NCBI RefSeq assembly: GCF_008831285.2
Contig: NC_045138.2
Coordinates: 18,819,934 to 18,883,933 of the forward strand
From: Nymphaea colorata
Taxonomy: Eukaryota; Streptophyta; Magnoliopsida; Nymphaeales; Nymphaeaceae
DNA length: 64,000 nucleotides
Direction of reading: 5' to 3'
Position 1 is the first letter of the stretch. The number at the start of each line of letters is the position of its first letter. Shown in pieces: positions 1 through 10,855 of the stretch. The translations under genes and the position numbers were made by a program. The notes below the pieces were generated by a model that saw only the letters and a program-made list of their open reading frames with translations, did no database searches and had not been told where the DNA came from.

Positions 1-713
1 AACAGTGACCTTAGAATTATAGAAATTTGAAATAATTTAGAAAATAAATCATTTCAAGAGAGGTACTTCAAAATCATTTGAGCTCTTCCAATATTGTCAT
101 TACAACTCAGATGTGAAAGATATTTGAAGATAGTTTTAAAATGCAAAGTTTTCAACTTATTTTGCAAAGTATGACTTAGAGTTGTCATGCATTATCAAGA
201 CAGGATTTTCAAATTTTTGTTTGAAAAAAAAAAAAAGATCTTAAATTTGTTTACCATAGTTTGTATTTATCATAAGACAAAAAAAAGGGGCTTTACAATA
301 TTGTGAAACTTTGAAAAGAACTTGATTTTGAAAAGAATCAAGAATCTAGAATAAAGAAGAGAACACCAAGATTTCTGAAAGTGTTTAATGAAACCTAAGA
401 CTTGACCATATTTCAGTTTCCACTTAGATAGAGTTTAATCCTAACGGCTTTAATTATTTAATGGAAGGTGCACCCATCATTCCATTAGCGTTTTGTTAAG
501 TGATGGTGTGTGCATACTCATGCATATCTATATGAAATGGGTAAAATATTAAAAAACAATCATATGAATGATTGAAGTAAAACTCTCATCGGGTTTGTTT
601 AAATGTTTAGGTATACCATAAGAAGGTTAGAAAGAAATCGATAACTGAAATGGGTTTAAGTCATTTTAAAAACTAAAAATGACATGCTCATGTGGACATG
701 TACATATTTGTGT
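1..713. other. AT-rich intergenic DNA, no gene seen
   Basis: No open frame with recognisable protein similarity and no RNA gene was seen. The stretch is AT-rich and ends at the outer edge of the left arm of an inverted repeat. Confidence 0.5.
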
Positions 714-1156
714 AGGGCACAAGCAATGAAAATCCGGGGAGACTTATTCTGTTTCCTTGGTGTTGAAGTAAAACACTTGTAAGGTCAGACATTTCATTTG
801 CAGTAAATAAGCTTATCAGCACTCATGGGCAATTCGAGTGAGGAGCACTGGGTAATGGTAAAGTGTAATCAGCACATAACTTGGCAGGCCACTTCAATAT
901 GCAACTTTTGGTTTTCATCCCATATGGATCAATGGAGTCATGAGTCATGACAAGTGTTTCCACTGCTTCATGCGCCTTAATAATTGATGAGAGAGAATAA
1001 AAATACTTCGCAGGCGAGCGGGTTTCACGTCAAGGAAGGCCCTTGTCCCCTTGTTTGTTTCTCCTTGTTACAGAAATGTTTTATAAAAGGATTCAATTAT
1101 ACAGTCATGAATCATAGTATTAAAGCTCCAATATTGAAAAGAGGTGTGCCAGGATT
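714..1156 (+). repeat. Left arm of 443-bp inverted repeat
   Basis: The reverse complement of this arm recurs at 2715-3652, where it is split by a 490-bp insertion plus a 5-bp target duplication. Without the insertion both arms are 443 bp, and I count about five mismatches by eye (~99% identity). The outer ends read AGGGCAC and the inner ends CCAGGATT. No direct target duplication flanks the outer ends. A LINE reverse-transcriptase remnant runs uninterrupted across the inner boundary here but not in the other arm, so this copy is probably the source of the duplication. Confidence 0.9.
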
Positions 1157-1420
1157 GCGTCTCCTATGTATGCAGATGACGTGTTTTGTTTTTACCAATT
1201 TATTTTGTCTGAATTTTAAACAAGTTCCTGTAAATTGGTCAACTCAGAAGCCTCTCGATTCTTCCCGTTTAAGATGAATAACCAGTTCAGCGAAGAGAGG
1301 TCTCTTGACTGGCGGAAAGGAGAATTTCCTACGCTGGGTGGCTCTGCCTTATTAACACAGTCCTTCCAATACTACCTCTTTACTGGATTACGGCACTTGA
1401 ATGCCAGGATCCTGTGAACA
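1020..1420 (+). mobile_element. LINE reverse-transcriptase remnant
   Basis: A forward frame around 1140-1200 reads RIASPMYADDV, matching the catalytic box of plant LINE reverse transcriptases (usual form RISHLLFADD). It is preceded by a GF..KEGPCPLVCF stretch like the GFF.S.RGLRQGDPLSP region, and followed by a frame with an FFPF.MN..F segment and GEFPTLGG, like the LPxxYLGVPL motif. The reading is split over several frames and carries stops, so it is dead. Only the palm part of the enzyme is present; no endonuclease or tail was found. Confidence 0.6.
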
Positions 1421-1791
1421 AAAGGATGGAGAATTTCTCTTATATTCTCCATATTGCCAATTTTATAGAAAAGTGAAAGAACAGAAAACTTGACATCTAT
1501 GCAAAGTAAATTTAACTTTCACAAAATAGGTGTCCTGCCAGGTCGACATGGCGGCAAAATCTGTTCCTTTGTAAAGCGATTCTGGAAGGACTATTTTGTA
1601 AAGGCCGCACAGAGTGTCAATAATACATATATAACGAGATGGTATGCATGTTATTTCGCACGTATACAAATATCTCTGGCCATTCTCTTCCTCTGTGAGC
1701 GGAGCGAAGCCACTAGGAGTGGCATTTCTTGGTCTCGTGTGAGTCTTCCCTCATTTGTTCCCTAGTCCTCTGTCCCTCCATATCTGAGATA
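1421..1791. other. Upstream region of truncated DUF247 gene
   Basis: No protein similarity was seen. It should hold the promoter of the DUF247 gene starting at 1792. A TATACAAATA tract near 1662 is the only TATA-like candidate. A short GC-richer stretch follows at about 1695-1720. Confidence 0.3.
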
Positions 1792-2551
1792 ATGAGGCGA
1801 CAGGAAGAAGAAACAACAATCAATATCAAAGAAGATAACGCATCCACCAGCTGCTGGGCGAAAGACATCACAAAAGACTACAAAGAATATGCTGCTTCAG
1901 GGTCTCTTTCTGTTGCTGGTGGTGGCAGGTCTCTTAAGTGCATCTTCAAATGGCCGCTTGATGTTAAGAAACTTCTGGGGGATGACATCTGCCGTGAACC
2001 TCAAATTGTAGCCATTGGGCCTTACCACCACGGCCGACCGCACCTGCAGCCTACGGAGCGGCACAAGAAGAACGCGCTCTTCAGGATTCTCCGGTTGTCC
2101 GGCGGACTTCCGGTGTCCATCTTTGTGGAACCCCTGAAACAAGTGGAGCAGGAGCTCCGTGAGCACTACGACGAGCTGGACCCAAGCTGGTCGTCCGATT
2201 CTTTCATACAGATGTTGCTTCTCGACGGCTGTTTCTTGCTCGACCTTCTTCTTGCCTTGGACAAACGCCTGGACGCGCCCTTGGCGGAGTCCATCCGCCT
2301 GCAGCTGCTCAACACCTGTGGCTATAACGTACTCATTCGGGACATACATCTGTTAGAGAATCAAATTCCAGGCCTCGTCTTGGACGTGCTAATTAATGTA
2401 GGAGACTGGACAGGATTCAGTAAGCCAGAGAGTGGAAGTAAACCATCCTTCAGGACTCTACATTTTCTAGACTTGCAGAGGAAAAACTTGCTGGGTAATC
2501 CCCCTGCTCCTGTCAAGGAACAGCGTCGTTGTCGCCTCCTCAATCTTCTAG
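1792..2551 (+). pseudogene. DUF247 protein, exon 1 only (truncated two-exon gene)
   Basis: This open frame encodes about 253 residues matching the N-terminal half of DUF247 (UPF0481) plant proteins. Visible family blocks are IFKWP near residue 50, GPYHHGRPHLQP and ERHKKNALFRIL near 80, LREHYDELDPSWSSDSF, MLLLDGCFLLDLL and LENQIPGLVLDVL. I chose ATG 1792 as the first in-frame ATG. A candidate donor (CTAG/GTACTC) follows 2551 and leaves one extra base, the same phase-1 split as the intact two-exon gene at 31345; read through, the frame stops at 2568. The C-terminal half (FHEAG, AFERMHP, LGSDE and the membrane anchor) is missing: downstream sequence runs into the right arm of the inverted repeat. 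Either exon 2 was removed by that rearrangement or it lies outside. The frame itself is open, so loss of function appears recent. Confidence 0.8.
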
Positions 2552-2714
2552 GTACTCAAATGGCTTGATGTGCACTTTTCTAGCTATTTAAATCTTGTGC
2601 ATTAATACTCTTTAACGTAATCCTCTGCATTAATATTTGTAGCATAATATCTCTGTACGTGGAAAATCCTCTTCTTTTTCTGAACAGAAATAGGTTCCAT
2701 GTTTTGCTCATGAA

Positions 2715-3652
2715 AATCCTGGCACACCTCTTTTCAATATTGGAGCTTTAATACTATGATTCATGACTGTATAATTGAATCCTTTTATAAAACATTTCTG
2801 TAACAAAGAGAAACAAACAAGGGGACAAGGGCCTTCCTTGACGTGAAACCCGCTCGCCTGCGAAGTATTTTTATTCTCTCTCATCAATTATTAAGGCGCA
2901 TGAAGCAGTGGAAACACTTGTCATGACTCATGACTCCATTGATCCATATGGGATGAAAACCAAAAGTTGCATATTGAAGTGGCCTGCCAAGTTATGTGCT
3001 GATTACACCACCGACTCTGATTCTAAAATTGATCAGGAGAACCATGGCAAGTCTAATTGTGGGTGGAGCCGTAAGTTCAGATGAAGTTTATATCTATCCT
3101 TCATGGGTCCGCGCATGCAAATAGAGGAAAGGTTGCCTTGTAACCTCTGAATGGGCTGCATGAGGATCAGATTGTCTACACTTTCCAAATGGTCTTGAAT
3201 TTGGTGTTTTGGTTAAACAATCAGCCAATTGATTTTCTGATCTACTGAATTGATTCATGGTGAAATTTCTCTTCATTACATTATCCCGAACAAAATGAAA
3301 CTCGATCTCTACGTGCTTTGTTCATGCATGAAATACAGGGTTAGCTGCAAAACATAATGCCCCAAATTGTCACACGGTGCCTTGGAACGAGGAAATTGTA
3401 GCTCTTTGAGCAAATTAGCAACAAACCTGGCTGAGGAATTTCGATGAATAGGACAGCCGACCCTGTCAGCTCTAGCTATGCACTCAAAAAGATCTCATTA
3501 CACTTTACCATTACCCAGTGCTCCTCACTCGAATTGCCCATGAGTGCTGATCAGCTTATTTACTGCAAATGAAATGTCTGACCTTACAAGTGTTTTACTT
3601 CAACACCAAGGAAACAGAATAAGTCTCCCCGGTCTTTCATTGCTCGTGCCCT
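2715..3652 (-). repeat. Right arm of 443-bp inverted repeat, with insertion
   Basis: This is the inverted copy of 714-1156. It is identical except for about five bases and an insertion at 3008-3497. It begins about 160 bp after the end of DUF247 exon 1 and occupies the place where an intron and second exon would be expected. It lacks the LINE continuation present next to the left arm, which suggests it is the derived copy. Confidence 0.9.
3008..3497 (-). mobile_element. Ty1/copia fossil fragment (RNase H region) with 5-bp target duplication
   Basis: The minus strand encodes a Ty1/copia RNase H segment with TKHVEIEFHFVRD followed by ENQLADCLTK. The piece is flanked by direct TTACA repeats at 3003-3007 and 3498-3502, and the uninterrupted left arm of the surrounding inverted repeat shows the empty site. 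It is 490 bp, contains only the 3' part of pol, and has no recognisable LTR. It is a broken fossil that inserted after the inverted duplication, so it is young as an insertion. Confidence 0.8.
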
Positions 3653-4169
3653 CCTAAGGCATGTGATCGGTCTTGAAGAAAAAATGATGAGGAACTAGTG
3701 ACCATGTATCGTCTACGTAGACTAGAATGTGTAGACACTCCTCTTTAGTAGGAATGGATGATGATGAATATCATCAAATACTTGTTTATTTGTGGTTTGT
3801 ATTATTTAAGTGAATGGAAATGGCGATATGAGTGAAGTACCAGGATGCCCTGCAGGTTGAATCTGAGAGCTTCTCGGTCATCTGCAACGCGTCTGTTGTG
3901 CCTCAGTATTAATGATGCCAGTTGGGGTATGTAGTGACCTGTATAGAGAATAGAGACACGAGACCTCTTTAAAAAAAAAAAAAAAAGGCTTTCTGCGGCT
4001 GCCTTCCAGATATATTAAACAAAAAAAGGCTTTCTTGTGCAACCATTACATCAATTAATGAGCATATGACTAAAAAAGATATGTTTAAAAGAAACGTCAA
4101 GTAAAGGAAGAACACCTAGAGAAGATCCAAGGTAACATAATCATACATAAAAGAAACCTAGAAAAGAGT
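3653..4169. other. Intergenic, no gene seen
   Basis: No coding similarity was seen. A segment near 4020-4125 (around CTTGTGCAACCATTACATCAATTAATGAGC) is similar in inverted orientation to about 14380-14465, so it belongs to a dispersed repeat. Confidence 0.4.
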
Positions 4170-4500
4170 GGTACGTGCTTGGGGTGGATTTTTCATTTTA
4201 TATATGTATCACCTGCTTGTTGAATTCCAAATGTCAATAAGATTTCTTTCTTAAATGAAAGGTTAATAAATTATTTTTTCATTATATATTTTTTATTTCC
4301 AAGTTCTAATAAGATTGCTTTCCTAAATGAAAAGATTCATAAATTATGTTCTATTCGTACCTTTTCATTTCTAATTTTATTAAGATTTCATTCCTAAATG
4401 AAAATATTGATAAACTATCTTTTAGCTTTACCTTTATTTACTGTCCTAAAGAGCTTAACTTAGTTGTTTAAGCTTTTGGTGAGGTCCTTCATTTTTAGCC
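4170..4500 (+). repeat. Dispersed repeat with ~100-bp internal periodicity (copy 1)
   Basis: This matches 10525-10855 in inverted orientation over the whole stretch, from GTGCTTGGGGTGG to the GAGGTCCTTCATT edge. Within each copy a block of about 100 bp containing TCTTAAATGAAA or CCTAAATGAAA recurs three times with imperfect spacing. No protein similarity was seen and the class is unknown. Confidence 0.75.
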
Positions 4501-4529
4501 AGCATTATATCTTTGTGATGTATGAGTAA

Positions 4530-4965
4530 GGATGTCAACTAATCGGATTCAACTCAAATATACCTTTAACTGTATCCGCTTTTGCAGATATTCACAAACT
4601 CGCATTCTTATACAAACTAAGAAAAGTCACATCTGAATTCGAATCCGAAATCCAATTTCATAATCTGAATTTGAATTTTTCATTTATATTCAAATCTAAG
4701 TTTTGAACCAAATTTGGCCAACTTTCAAAATGTAAGCGTATCAGATATGTGATATATGTTTAAAAATAAATAATTCGATCGGGATCTGTATCTAATAGAA
4801 TATTTATTTATATATGAATCTGTACCTGAATCCAAATACATGTCATTTCTTAAATCCAATATGATCTATTTTTCAACCGGTGTTAAAATTTCTTTCATAT
4901 CCAATTCTTTCGGAATGGTTGTATTGGACATCTGATCCAAATCAAATACATTGACGTCTCCACAT
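4530..4965 (+). repeat. AT-rich dispersed repeat family, copy 1
   Basis: The segment around CCGCTTTTGCAGATATTCACA and GAATTTGGCC-like motifs recurs at 5410-5850 in the same orientation and partly at 55510-55765. All copies consist of imperfect GGATTCGAATC/TATCC-type words. No terminal structure was resolved. Confidence 0.7.
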
Positions 4966-5214
4966 ATGAAGTGAAGCAAGGTACCTAATTGACAGTGTTG
5001 TCACTACGTCAAACACGATATAGCTTTGTGCCTTATTGGTGAAGGAAAGGAGGGAGCATTAGTTCTCATGCAATTAGATTTGAAAATAGCAACACAGACT
5101 GTGCTAGGAAGTTGAACTGCCTTTATGTCAGTGAATCTCATTAAAGTATAGTTACACACACACAAACACAAGGAAATACTCCAAGTTAGTATCCAAAGTT
5201 TTGTGGTAAGAAAA

Positions 5215-5242
5215 TATATATATATATATACACACACACACA
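5215..5242. repeat. TA/CA microsatellite
   Basis: A short TA run is followed by a CA run. It is one of many simple repeats in the window. Confidence 0.85.
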
Positions 5243-5409
5243 TAAGTTTTATGCCTTCAAGATAGTGACAAACAATTTAACTGATTTATAATAAATAAAT
5301 TTCTCATATTTTTTTTTATCGGAAATCATGTCCACCTCCATCATGCCATTTGAAAATAATTATTATCCCAATTTTTCTGCACAATATTATTAGTTGATCT
5401 TTGATGTCT

Positions 5410-5850
5410 TTAATCCAGGAATGTCAATGGATGGGATTAGAATGAGATATATATACCCTTGACTATATCCATTTTATTGAATGTTCACATACTCGGATTC
5501 AATTTCAGATTCAAACATGAACAAAGAAAAATTATATCCAGATTCGAAATCCGATTTCACAATCCCAATCCAATTTTTTATATGAACATCCAAATGCAAA
5601 TTTTTAACCGAATTTGGCCTACATTCAAAATGTAAGAGAATTAAATATATGATATTTGTTTAAAAATAAATCCATTCTAAATCCCATAAGATATTTATGT
5701 ATATCCAAATTTAATCGGATGTCATTTCTCAAATCAGAATCTGATCCTATTTTTTAACCAAATACTATTTTTTGTCCATATCCAATTTTTTTCGAAACGG
5801 TTTGGTTGGATATTCCCAATCCAATTCGGATATATTGACATCCTTACCAT
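5410..5850 (+). repeat. AT-rich dispersed repeat family, copy 2
   Basis: This is a direct repeat of 4530-4965 with clear divergence. The shared order is TGTCAA(C/T), a TATCC-TTTT-ATTCACA stretch, GATTC-rich words, ACCGAATTTGGCC and ATGATAT(A/T)TGTTTAAAAATAAAT. Confidence 0.7.
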
Positions 5851-6769
5851 AATCTCCTTTTTCTTCCCTTTCAAATAACACGATAATTTTATTTGTTAAG
5901 AAGCTACGTAGATATACATTTCTTGACTTGATTTCATTGTTTTTTTTATATATACAAAACACCAGGTTTGAAACTTGGGCACATTGCATATATCTATACA
6001 TGTAGTACGAGTTAAACCAAAATGATTAAAGCAAATTAAAATCATATAGAATTGTATGTGCATATTAAAAAACATTTATAAGTTCACCCTATTTTATATT
6101 TAAAGATCATTTATAAGGTTAACTGGAGAAAGTAAAAGTATTAAAAACAAAGGGCCTGGTGTCTTTTGTATGTGTGTGGGTGTGCAGAGAAAGGGAGAGG
6201 AATGTCTAATGTCTTTTGTATCTATGTTCCTGTGATATATATATATATATATATATCTGAGCCATTCATTTTTGTTCATTATAAAAACACTATTAAAATC
6301 ACAAAAGTGATCAACTTAGTATATATTTTGCATCAACTTATACTTAAGGTTATATTGCTAAGGTTGGCTTGGTTCTGTCCCTGTCCCTGACCTATTGGTC
6401 TGGCTCCTACCAATCACTCATATATTTAGAGAAACTGGTAAAAGCCAGACACTTAGGTCAGGGATGATAACTAGACCTTTAATTTTTTCTTAAAAAAATT
6501 ATTTCAAATAAAATAGAAACATGTTAAGATACTTATAAAAACTATTTTGATATACAACATTCTTTCTGCTTTACTTTTCTTCATTCGGGCTTGTTATTGT
6601 TGTTTAATCTTTCTTGGGAATTCTTTTCGCATGGCATGGAAATGTTTGTAATTATTGATGCTAAGATTGATTGAGAAAATTTTCTCCCATTGACAATTTC
6701 TTGTTTGGGGCGGGGGTGGGATTGGTTCTGTTATATACTTAAGATCATTAAATATGGTGATCATGTGCA
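5851..6769. other. Intergenic, no gene seen
   Basis: AT-rich, with a short TA tract near 6235-6257. I see no coding, RNA or structured element. Confidence 0.4.
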
Positions 6770-6775
6770 GAAGTT

Positions 6776-7265
6776 ACCAGATTGTTGTCGCCACACGGGA
6801 GTTCTTACAAAATTGCATGGATGGAATGCTAGCTTGACCAGTTTTTTTTTTTTAAACAGTTAAGAGACAACAACGAATTTTTATACCGCATTGAATCAAA
6901 CATGAAAATCAGATGTCCTGATGAAAAATATTAAGCATTAGCAGGCGTTGGGGTTATGGAACGTGGAACTTTTAGTTCCACCCCACAAATGGACCAGTAT
7001 TAAATACCAGAGATTTTAATGCCAAACATTTTTTCATCAAATAATCAAATGCTACCTTAAAGGAGGAAAACTTGGCGCTTGAGCTCTAGCTCAAGCGTAA
7101 CAAGAAGAAGGAAAGACGAGAGGTTAGAAGACATGATCATATGTTGAGCCTTGATATTCATAGTGAGACAGAGGTGATTCATTCTTCGAGAGCTTTATAT
7201 AATTTACCTTAATTCATTGTTGGAAAATGCATGGGTCCAGAATTTTTATATTTGGCTAGAAAAAC
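6776..7265 (+). repeat. Direct repeat, copy 1
   Basis: This recurs at 8239-8665 with high identity and a few small indels. Shared landmarks are CCAGATTGTTGT at the start, GGAACTTTTAGTTCC in the middle and GAGAGCTTTATATAATTTACC near the end. The ends are not TG...CA and no primer-binding site follows, so it is not treated as an LTR. It is probably a local duplication with about 1 kb between copies. Confidence 0.85.
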
Positions 7266-8238
7266 TGACTGCCATATATAGTTTCAAAATGTGTTTTACT
7301 TTTTCAAAAAAGCCGCAAACACTAGGAACATGACATTAGTGTTTTATGAATTTACTTTCAAACTAAAGTTTTCATAAAACACTTGAAGCCGTGTTATGAA
7401 TCTACCTCAATTGTCTGACAGATTCATGAAACACTCACATGTTATTCTCAATGTCAAACTACTCCTAAATGTTTGATAACCTTTTTTGTGATCTGAAACT
7501 ATCACATATTTCAAAACCATGGACTTGTGATCAGGCCCCTCACCCTCATACCATAAGTCTGATGTTTTTACAAAATCATGCAGATTTGGAATCCTCAGTT
7601 TGTAAACTCTAATCTCTATAACAAAGATTTAAAATCAACATTGGCGATCTCATATCCGAGGCTATCAAACATAAACACAAAAACGGTGGTTCAGCTACGA
7701 AAAAATCAAACCCCAACCATAAAGGTTGACACTGACAGTCGGACAAGGTTTGATAAGCGATCAGTTTCCATTTTGAATAGACAGAGCCTTAACCCTTTGT
7801 AAATAGAGGTCACCAATACGTCAATTGATGCGTGGAAGAAACAACACTTTGATGTACCAAAACCCTATACCATAGAAAGACAAGAAGTTAAGTTAAAGTT
7901 TCAGCTTTTATTTTTAAATGATGAAAGAATGACATACTCTTCACCAGAAAAATGACAAATGACTAACCATTGTGATCGAAAACGATGAGAAGAAACAAAT
8001 ATAACGCACTATTGGCAATATAATATGAACATGAATGTGTCTCTTCCGGCAAGCAAAGAGCACGTCAAAAGGACAAAAAGTGGCTTAAGAAAGACAGCAC
8101 GTAAGACAGAGAGAGATGTCTCTGTCAACAATCAATCGGAAGAAGGTAGAAAATTATCGATTCAGATCGATGATTTGTCTTGAAAGAGAATTGTCCACGG
8201 ACCTCCACAGCCGCTCCATCAACCCCGGCTCAACCTGA
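7266..8238. other. Spacer between direct repeats, no gene seen
   Basis: A 74-codon open stretch at 7578-7802 shows no family motif and I do not regard it as a gene. Nothing else was recognised. Confidence 0.35.
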
Positions 8239-8665
8239 TCACCAGATTGTTGTGGCCAAAATTGCATGGATGGAATGCTAGCTCGACCAGTTTATTCTTT
8301 TAAAACAGTTAAGAGACAACAACGAATTTTTATACTGCAATGAATTTTTATAACTGCATTGAATCAAACATGAAAATCAGATGTCCGGATAAAAAATATC
8401 AAGCATTAGCAAGCGTTGGGGTTATGGAACGTGGAACTTTTAGTTCCACCCCACAAATGGACCAGTATTAAATACGAGAGATTTTAGCGGCAAACAATTT
8501 TTTCATCAAATAATCAAATGCTACCTTAAAGAAGGAAAAACGAGAGGTTAGAAGACATGATCATATGTTGAAGGTGATTCATTCTTTGAGAGCTTTATAT
8601 AATTTACCTTAATTCATTGTTGAAAAATGCATGCGTCCAAAATTTTCATATTTGCCTAGACACAC
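8239..8665 (+). repeat. Direct repeat, copy 2
   Basis: This is the second copy of 6776-7265. It contains an extra short local duplication of GAATTTTTATA(A/C)TGCA and lacks a small segment around the GATATTCATAGTGAGACAG region of copy 1. Confidence 0.85.
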
Positions 8666-9519
8666 TGACAAAACACATTTTCAAGAGTGCACGTTCATGT
8701 AGGAGAAATTAAAGAATGTAATATTTACCCCCCTACATACATTTTCCGGCGAGCTTCACTCTTACTCCCAATAGTATTAGGGGTGATGCATGGTGATTTT
8801 TTTTATTGATGATAATGGTGTGGATTACTGAAAAATTAAATAACCCAGAAGAAACTGTAGAAGATATAGCATGAATCTACTTGGCTTGCAAAAATAGCAT
8901 GCAGCGGGCAGGAGAAATCAAGATGCGCAATATGATCAAGAAGCAACTCACCGGACTGATGGTCGCAGAGACGGAAGAAGAAGGAGCGAGTGGGAGGTCT
9001 GAGAGTTAAAAAGGCGGTCGATCGAATTGGGATGACGAAAACAAGATGAACTCTGCCTCTATTTATGGACTTGAGGAGAATGTGAACACGTGTGGGCTCC
9101 ATACTGGCTGCCTCTGCGTGCCCACTGATTAGTCAAGGGGAAATATAAAGTTGTACTAATATGACGCTACCAAATGTGACATCATCATCTTCATCTTCTT
9201 CAGCTCTTAATCGATATTAGTAATTCTCTCACCGGTTGTTTATATACCTCTGTATTACAAAAAAATTATGCACATGAGTACGTTTATAACAAAAATACTT
9301 ATGTTCAAGTAAAAAAAACTTTTTAATTGAATTAAAAATATTAAAATATACATTTTTTTATAAAAAATTTTGAAATACCTTAACCCCTTCAATAAAATTT
9401 GTGTATCGACAGCTCGATCTCTTTTGGGTTTCTAATTAATTCCATGTGTTGGTCCCTTCGAGTTCTCTGCAATAGCAGCCTTAGGCCGGAGTAGCCTAGA
9501 TTACGAATTTATATTCAGC
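8666..9519. other. Intergenic, no gene seen
   Basis: An 88-codon minus-strand open stretch at 8836-9102 has no recognised motif. No feature could be supported. Confidence 0.35.
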
Positions 9520-9695
9520 TTGTTGCACGAGCAATGGGAGCACCTCTCATCCGTGCGATTCACGGCGACTAGAAAAGGAACTTTCCTTATCCGGGTAGCG
9601 AATGAGGAAGACCTTCAAAGCATTAGCAAGGGGAGTTGTCAGCTGCGTGCGATGAGCTGGAGGGAACTGGGGGGATGGAAACAGAGGAGATAGAT
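9520..9695 (+). mobile_element. Possible LINE ORF1 (DUF4283-like) remnant
   Basis: One forward frame reads LLHEQWEHLSSV, then RKGTFLIRVANEEDLQ and SWRELGGWK before a stop. The pattern (W..., G.FLIR..NEED, ...W) resembles the DUF4283 domain at the start of plant LINE ORF1 and zinc-knuckle proteins. It is short, has no ATG and no zinc knuckle, and the call rests on pattern recognition alone. Confidence 0.35.
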
Positions 9696-9974
9696 GAAGA
9701 CACAGAAGTTAATGCCTGGTTTTGGGGGAACAGAGGTGGGTGAAAAAAAGAACAGAAAGGGCCAGAAGAAAGGACTGAAGGAAACCAATCTGTAGGAACT
9801 AAGTAGTGTTAAAAGAGCACTGGAAACTTGAGCGATCCTTCACCCACGACTCAGCAGCAGCACCTGTGACAAAATAGAAGAGAAACGGAAGAAGCAAGAG
9901 AGAAAATGATTTGGGGCTTTGCTTCTAAGAGGCGCAAGTTGGTTATCCAATGAACTGACTATTAAATGAATAGA

Positions 9975-10190
9975 AGCTAGGTTTTATAGACCACCTGTCA
10001 GGATTTCCCCAATCCCAGCTACGGCTATGGCATGGAGATTTATGGTAAGAATTAAAACAGAAACATAATATTGTGATTTATTTCTTGTTTCAATTTCATA
10101 ACTGCATGATCTCCTTTGCAGTTACAACAGAGTGAAAGGGATAGGGCTCAAGGCCACTACCCAACATCTCCCACTTGGCCATAAGACTGT
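9975..10190 (+). repeat. Duplicated segment with exon-intron-like structure, copy 1
   Basis: This matches 38000-38205 in inverted orientation. Both copies hold a TTTATAGACC TATA-like motif, a CAGGATTT word, a donor-like TTATG/GTAAGAATTAAAAC, an AT-rich stretch of about 80 bp and an acceptor-like TTTGCAG/TTA, followed by CTCAAGGCCACTACCCAAC. No reading frame is conserved between the copies, so it looks like a duplicated promoter with a noncoding leader and mini-intron. Confidence 0.55.
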
Positions 10191-10524
10191 CAGTTCGCTT
10201 TCACTTTATGTGGGTTTTATGTTTCTAAGTTACGAGGTTTTCCATCATTGGTTTGTCCATCGTAACTTGAATTTTGGTTCAAGGTTTGTAGCGAGGTTTT
10301 CCATTCAAGGTTTTTCCTTCCCAGTCTTTCAAGCATTTTCATCGTAACATGTTAAAACTTAATATCATATAGACCAAACTTTATATAAAAAACATCAAGT
10401 ATTCTCTTGACAATAATGCTAGCAATTATGTACACATTTGATATATACATATATATCATCTTCTTGTTCAACAATGAAATCAACCTAGATACTTTTCAAC
10501 CACCTACTCATACACCATGTTAAT

Positions 10525-10855
10525 AATGGAGGACCTCATTCACCAAAAGGTTAAACAATTAAGTTAAGCCCTTTAGGATAGTAAATAAAGATAAAACTAA
10601 AAGATAATTTATGATTATTTTCATTTAGGAATGAAATCTTATTAAAATTGGAAATGAAAAGGTAAGAATAGAACATAATTTATGAATCTTTTCATTTAGG
10701 AATGAAATCTTATTAGAACTTGAAAATAAAAGGTATATGATTAAACAATATTTTTATTAATCTTTCATTTAGGAAAGAAATCTTATGGACGATTGAAATT
10801 CAACAAGCTGGTGATACATATATAAAATGGAAAATCCACCCCAAGCACCACCACT
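10525..10855 (-). repeat. Dispersed repeat with ~100-bp internal periodicity (copy 2)
   Basis: This is the inverted copy of 4170-4500. The internal TCATTTAGGAATGAAATCTTATTA block recurs three times here. Together the copies bracket 6 kb of repeat-filled DNA. Confidence 0.75.

Noticed and set aside
714-3652. A Pack-MULE or other TIR transposon that captured a DUF247 exon
   Set aside because: No target duplication flanks the outer arm ends, and the LINE remnant crosses the inner edge of the left arm only, which fits an inverted duplication better than terminal repeats.
6776-8665. A small LTR element with ~430-490-bp LTRs
   Set aside because: The repeat ends are not TG...CA, no primer-binding site or polypurine tract borders the spacer, and no target duplication was found.
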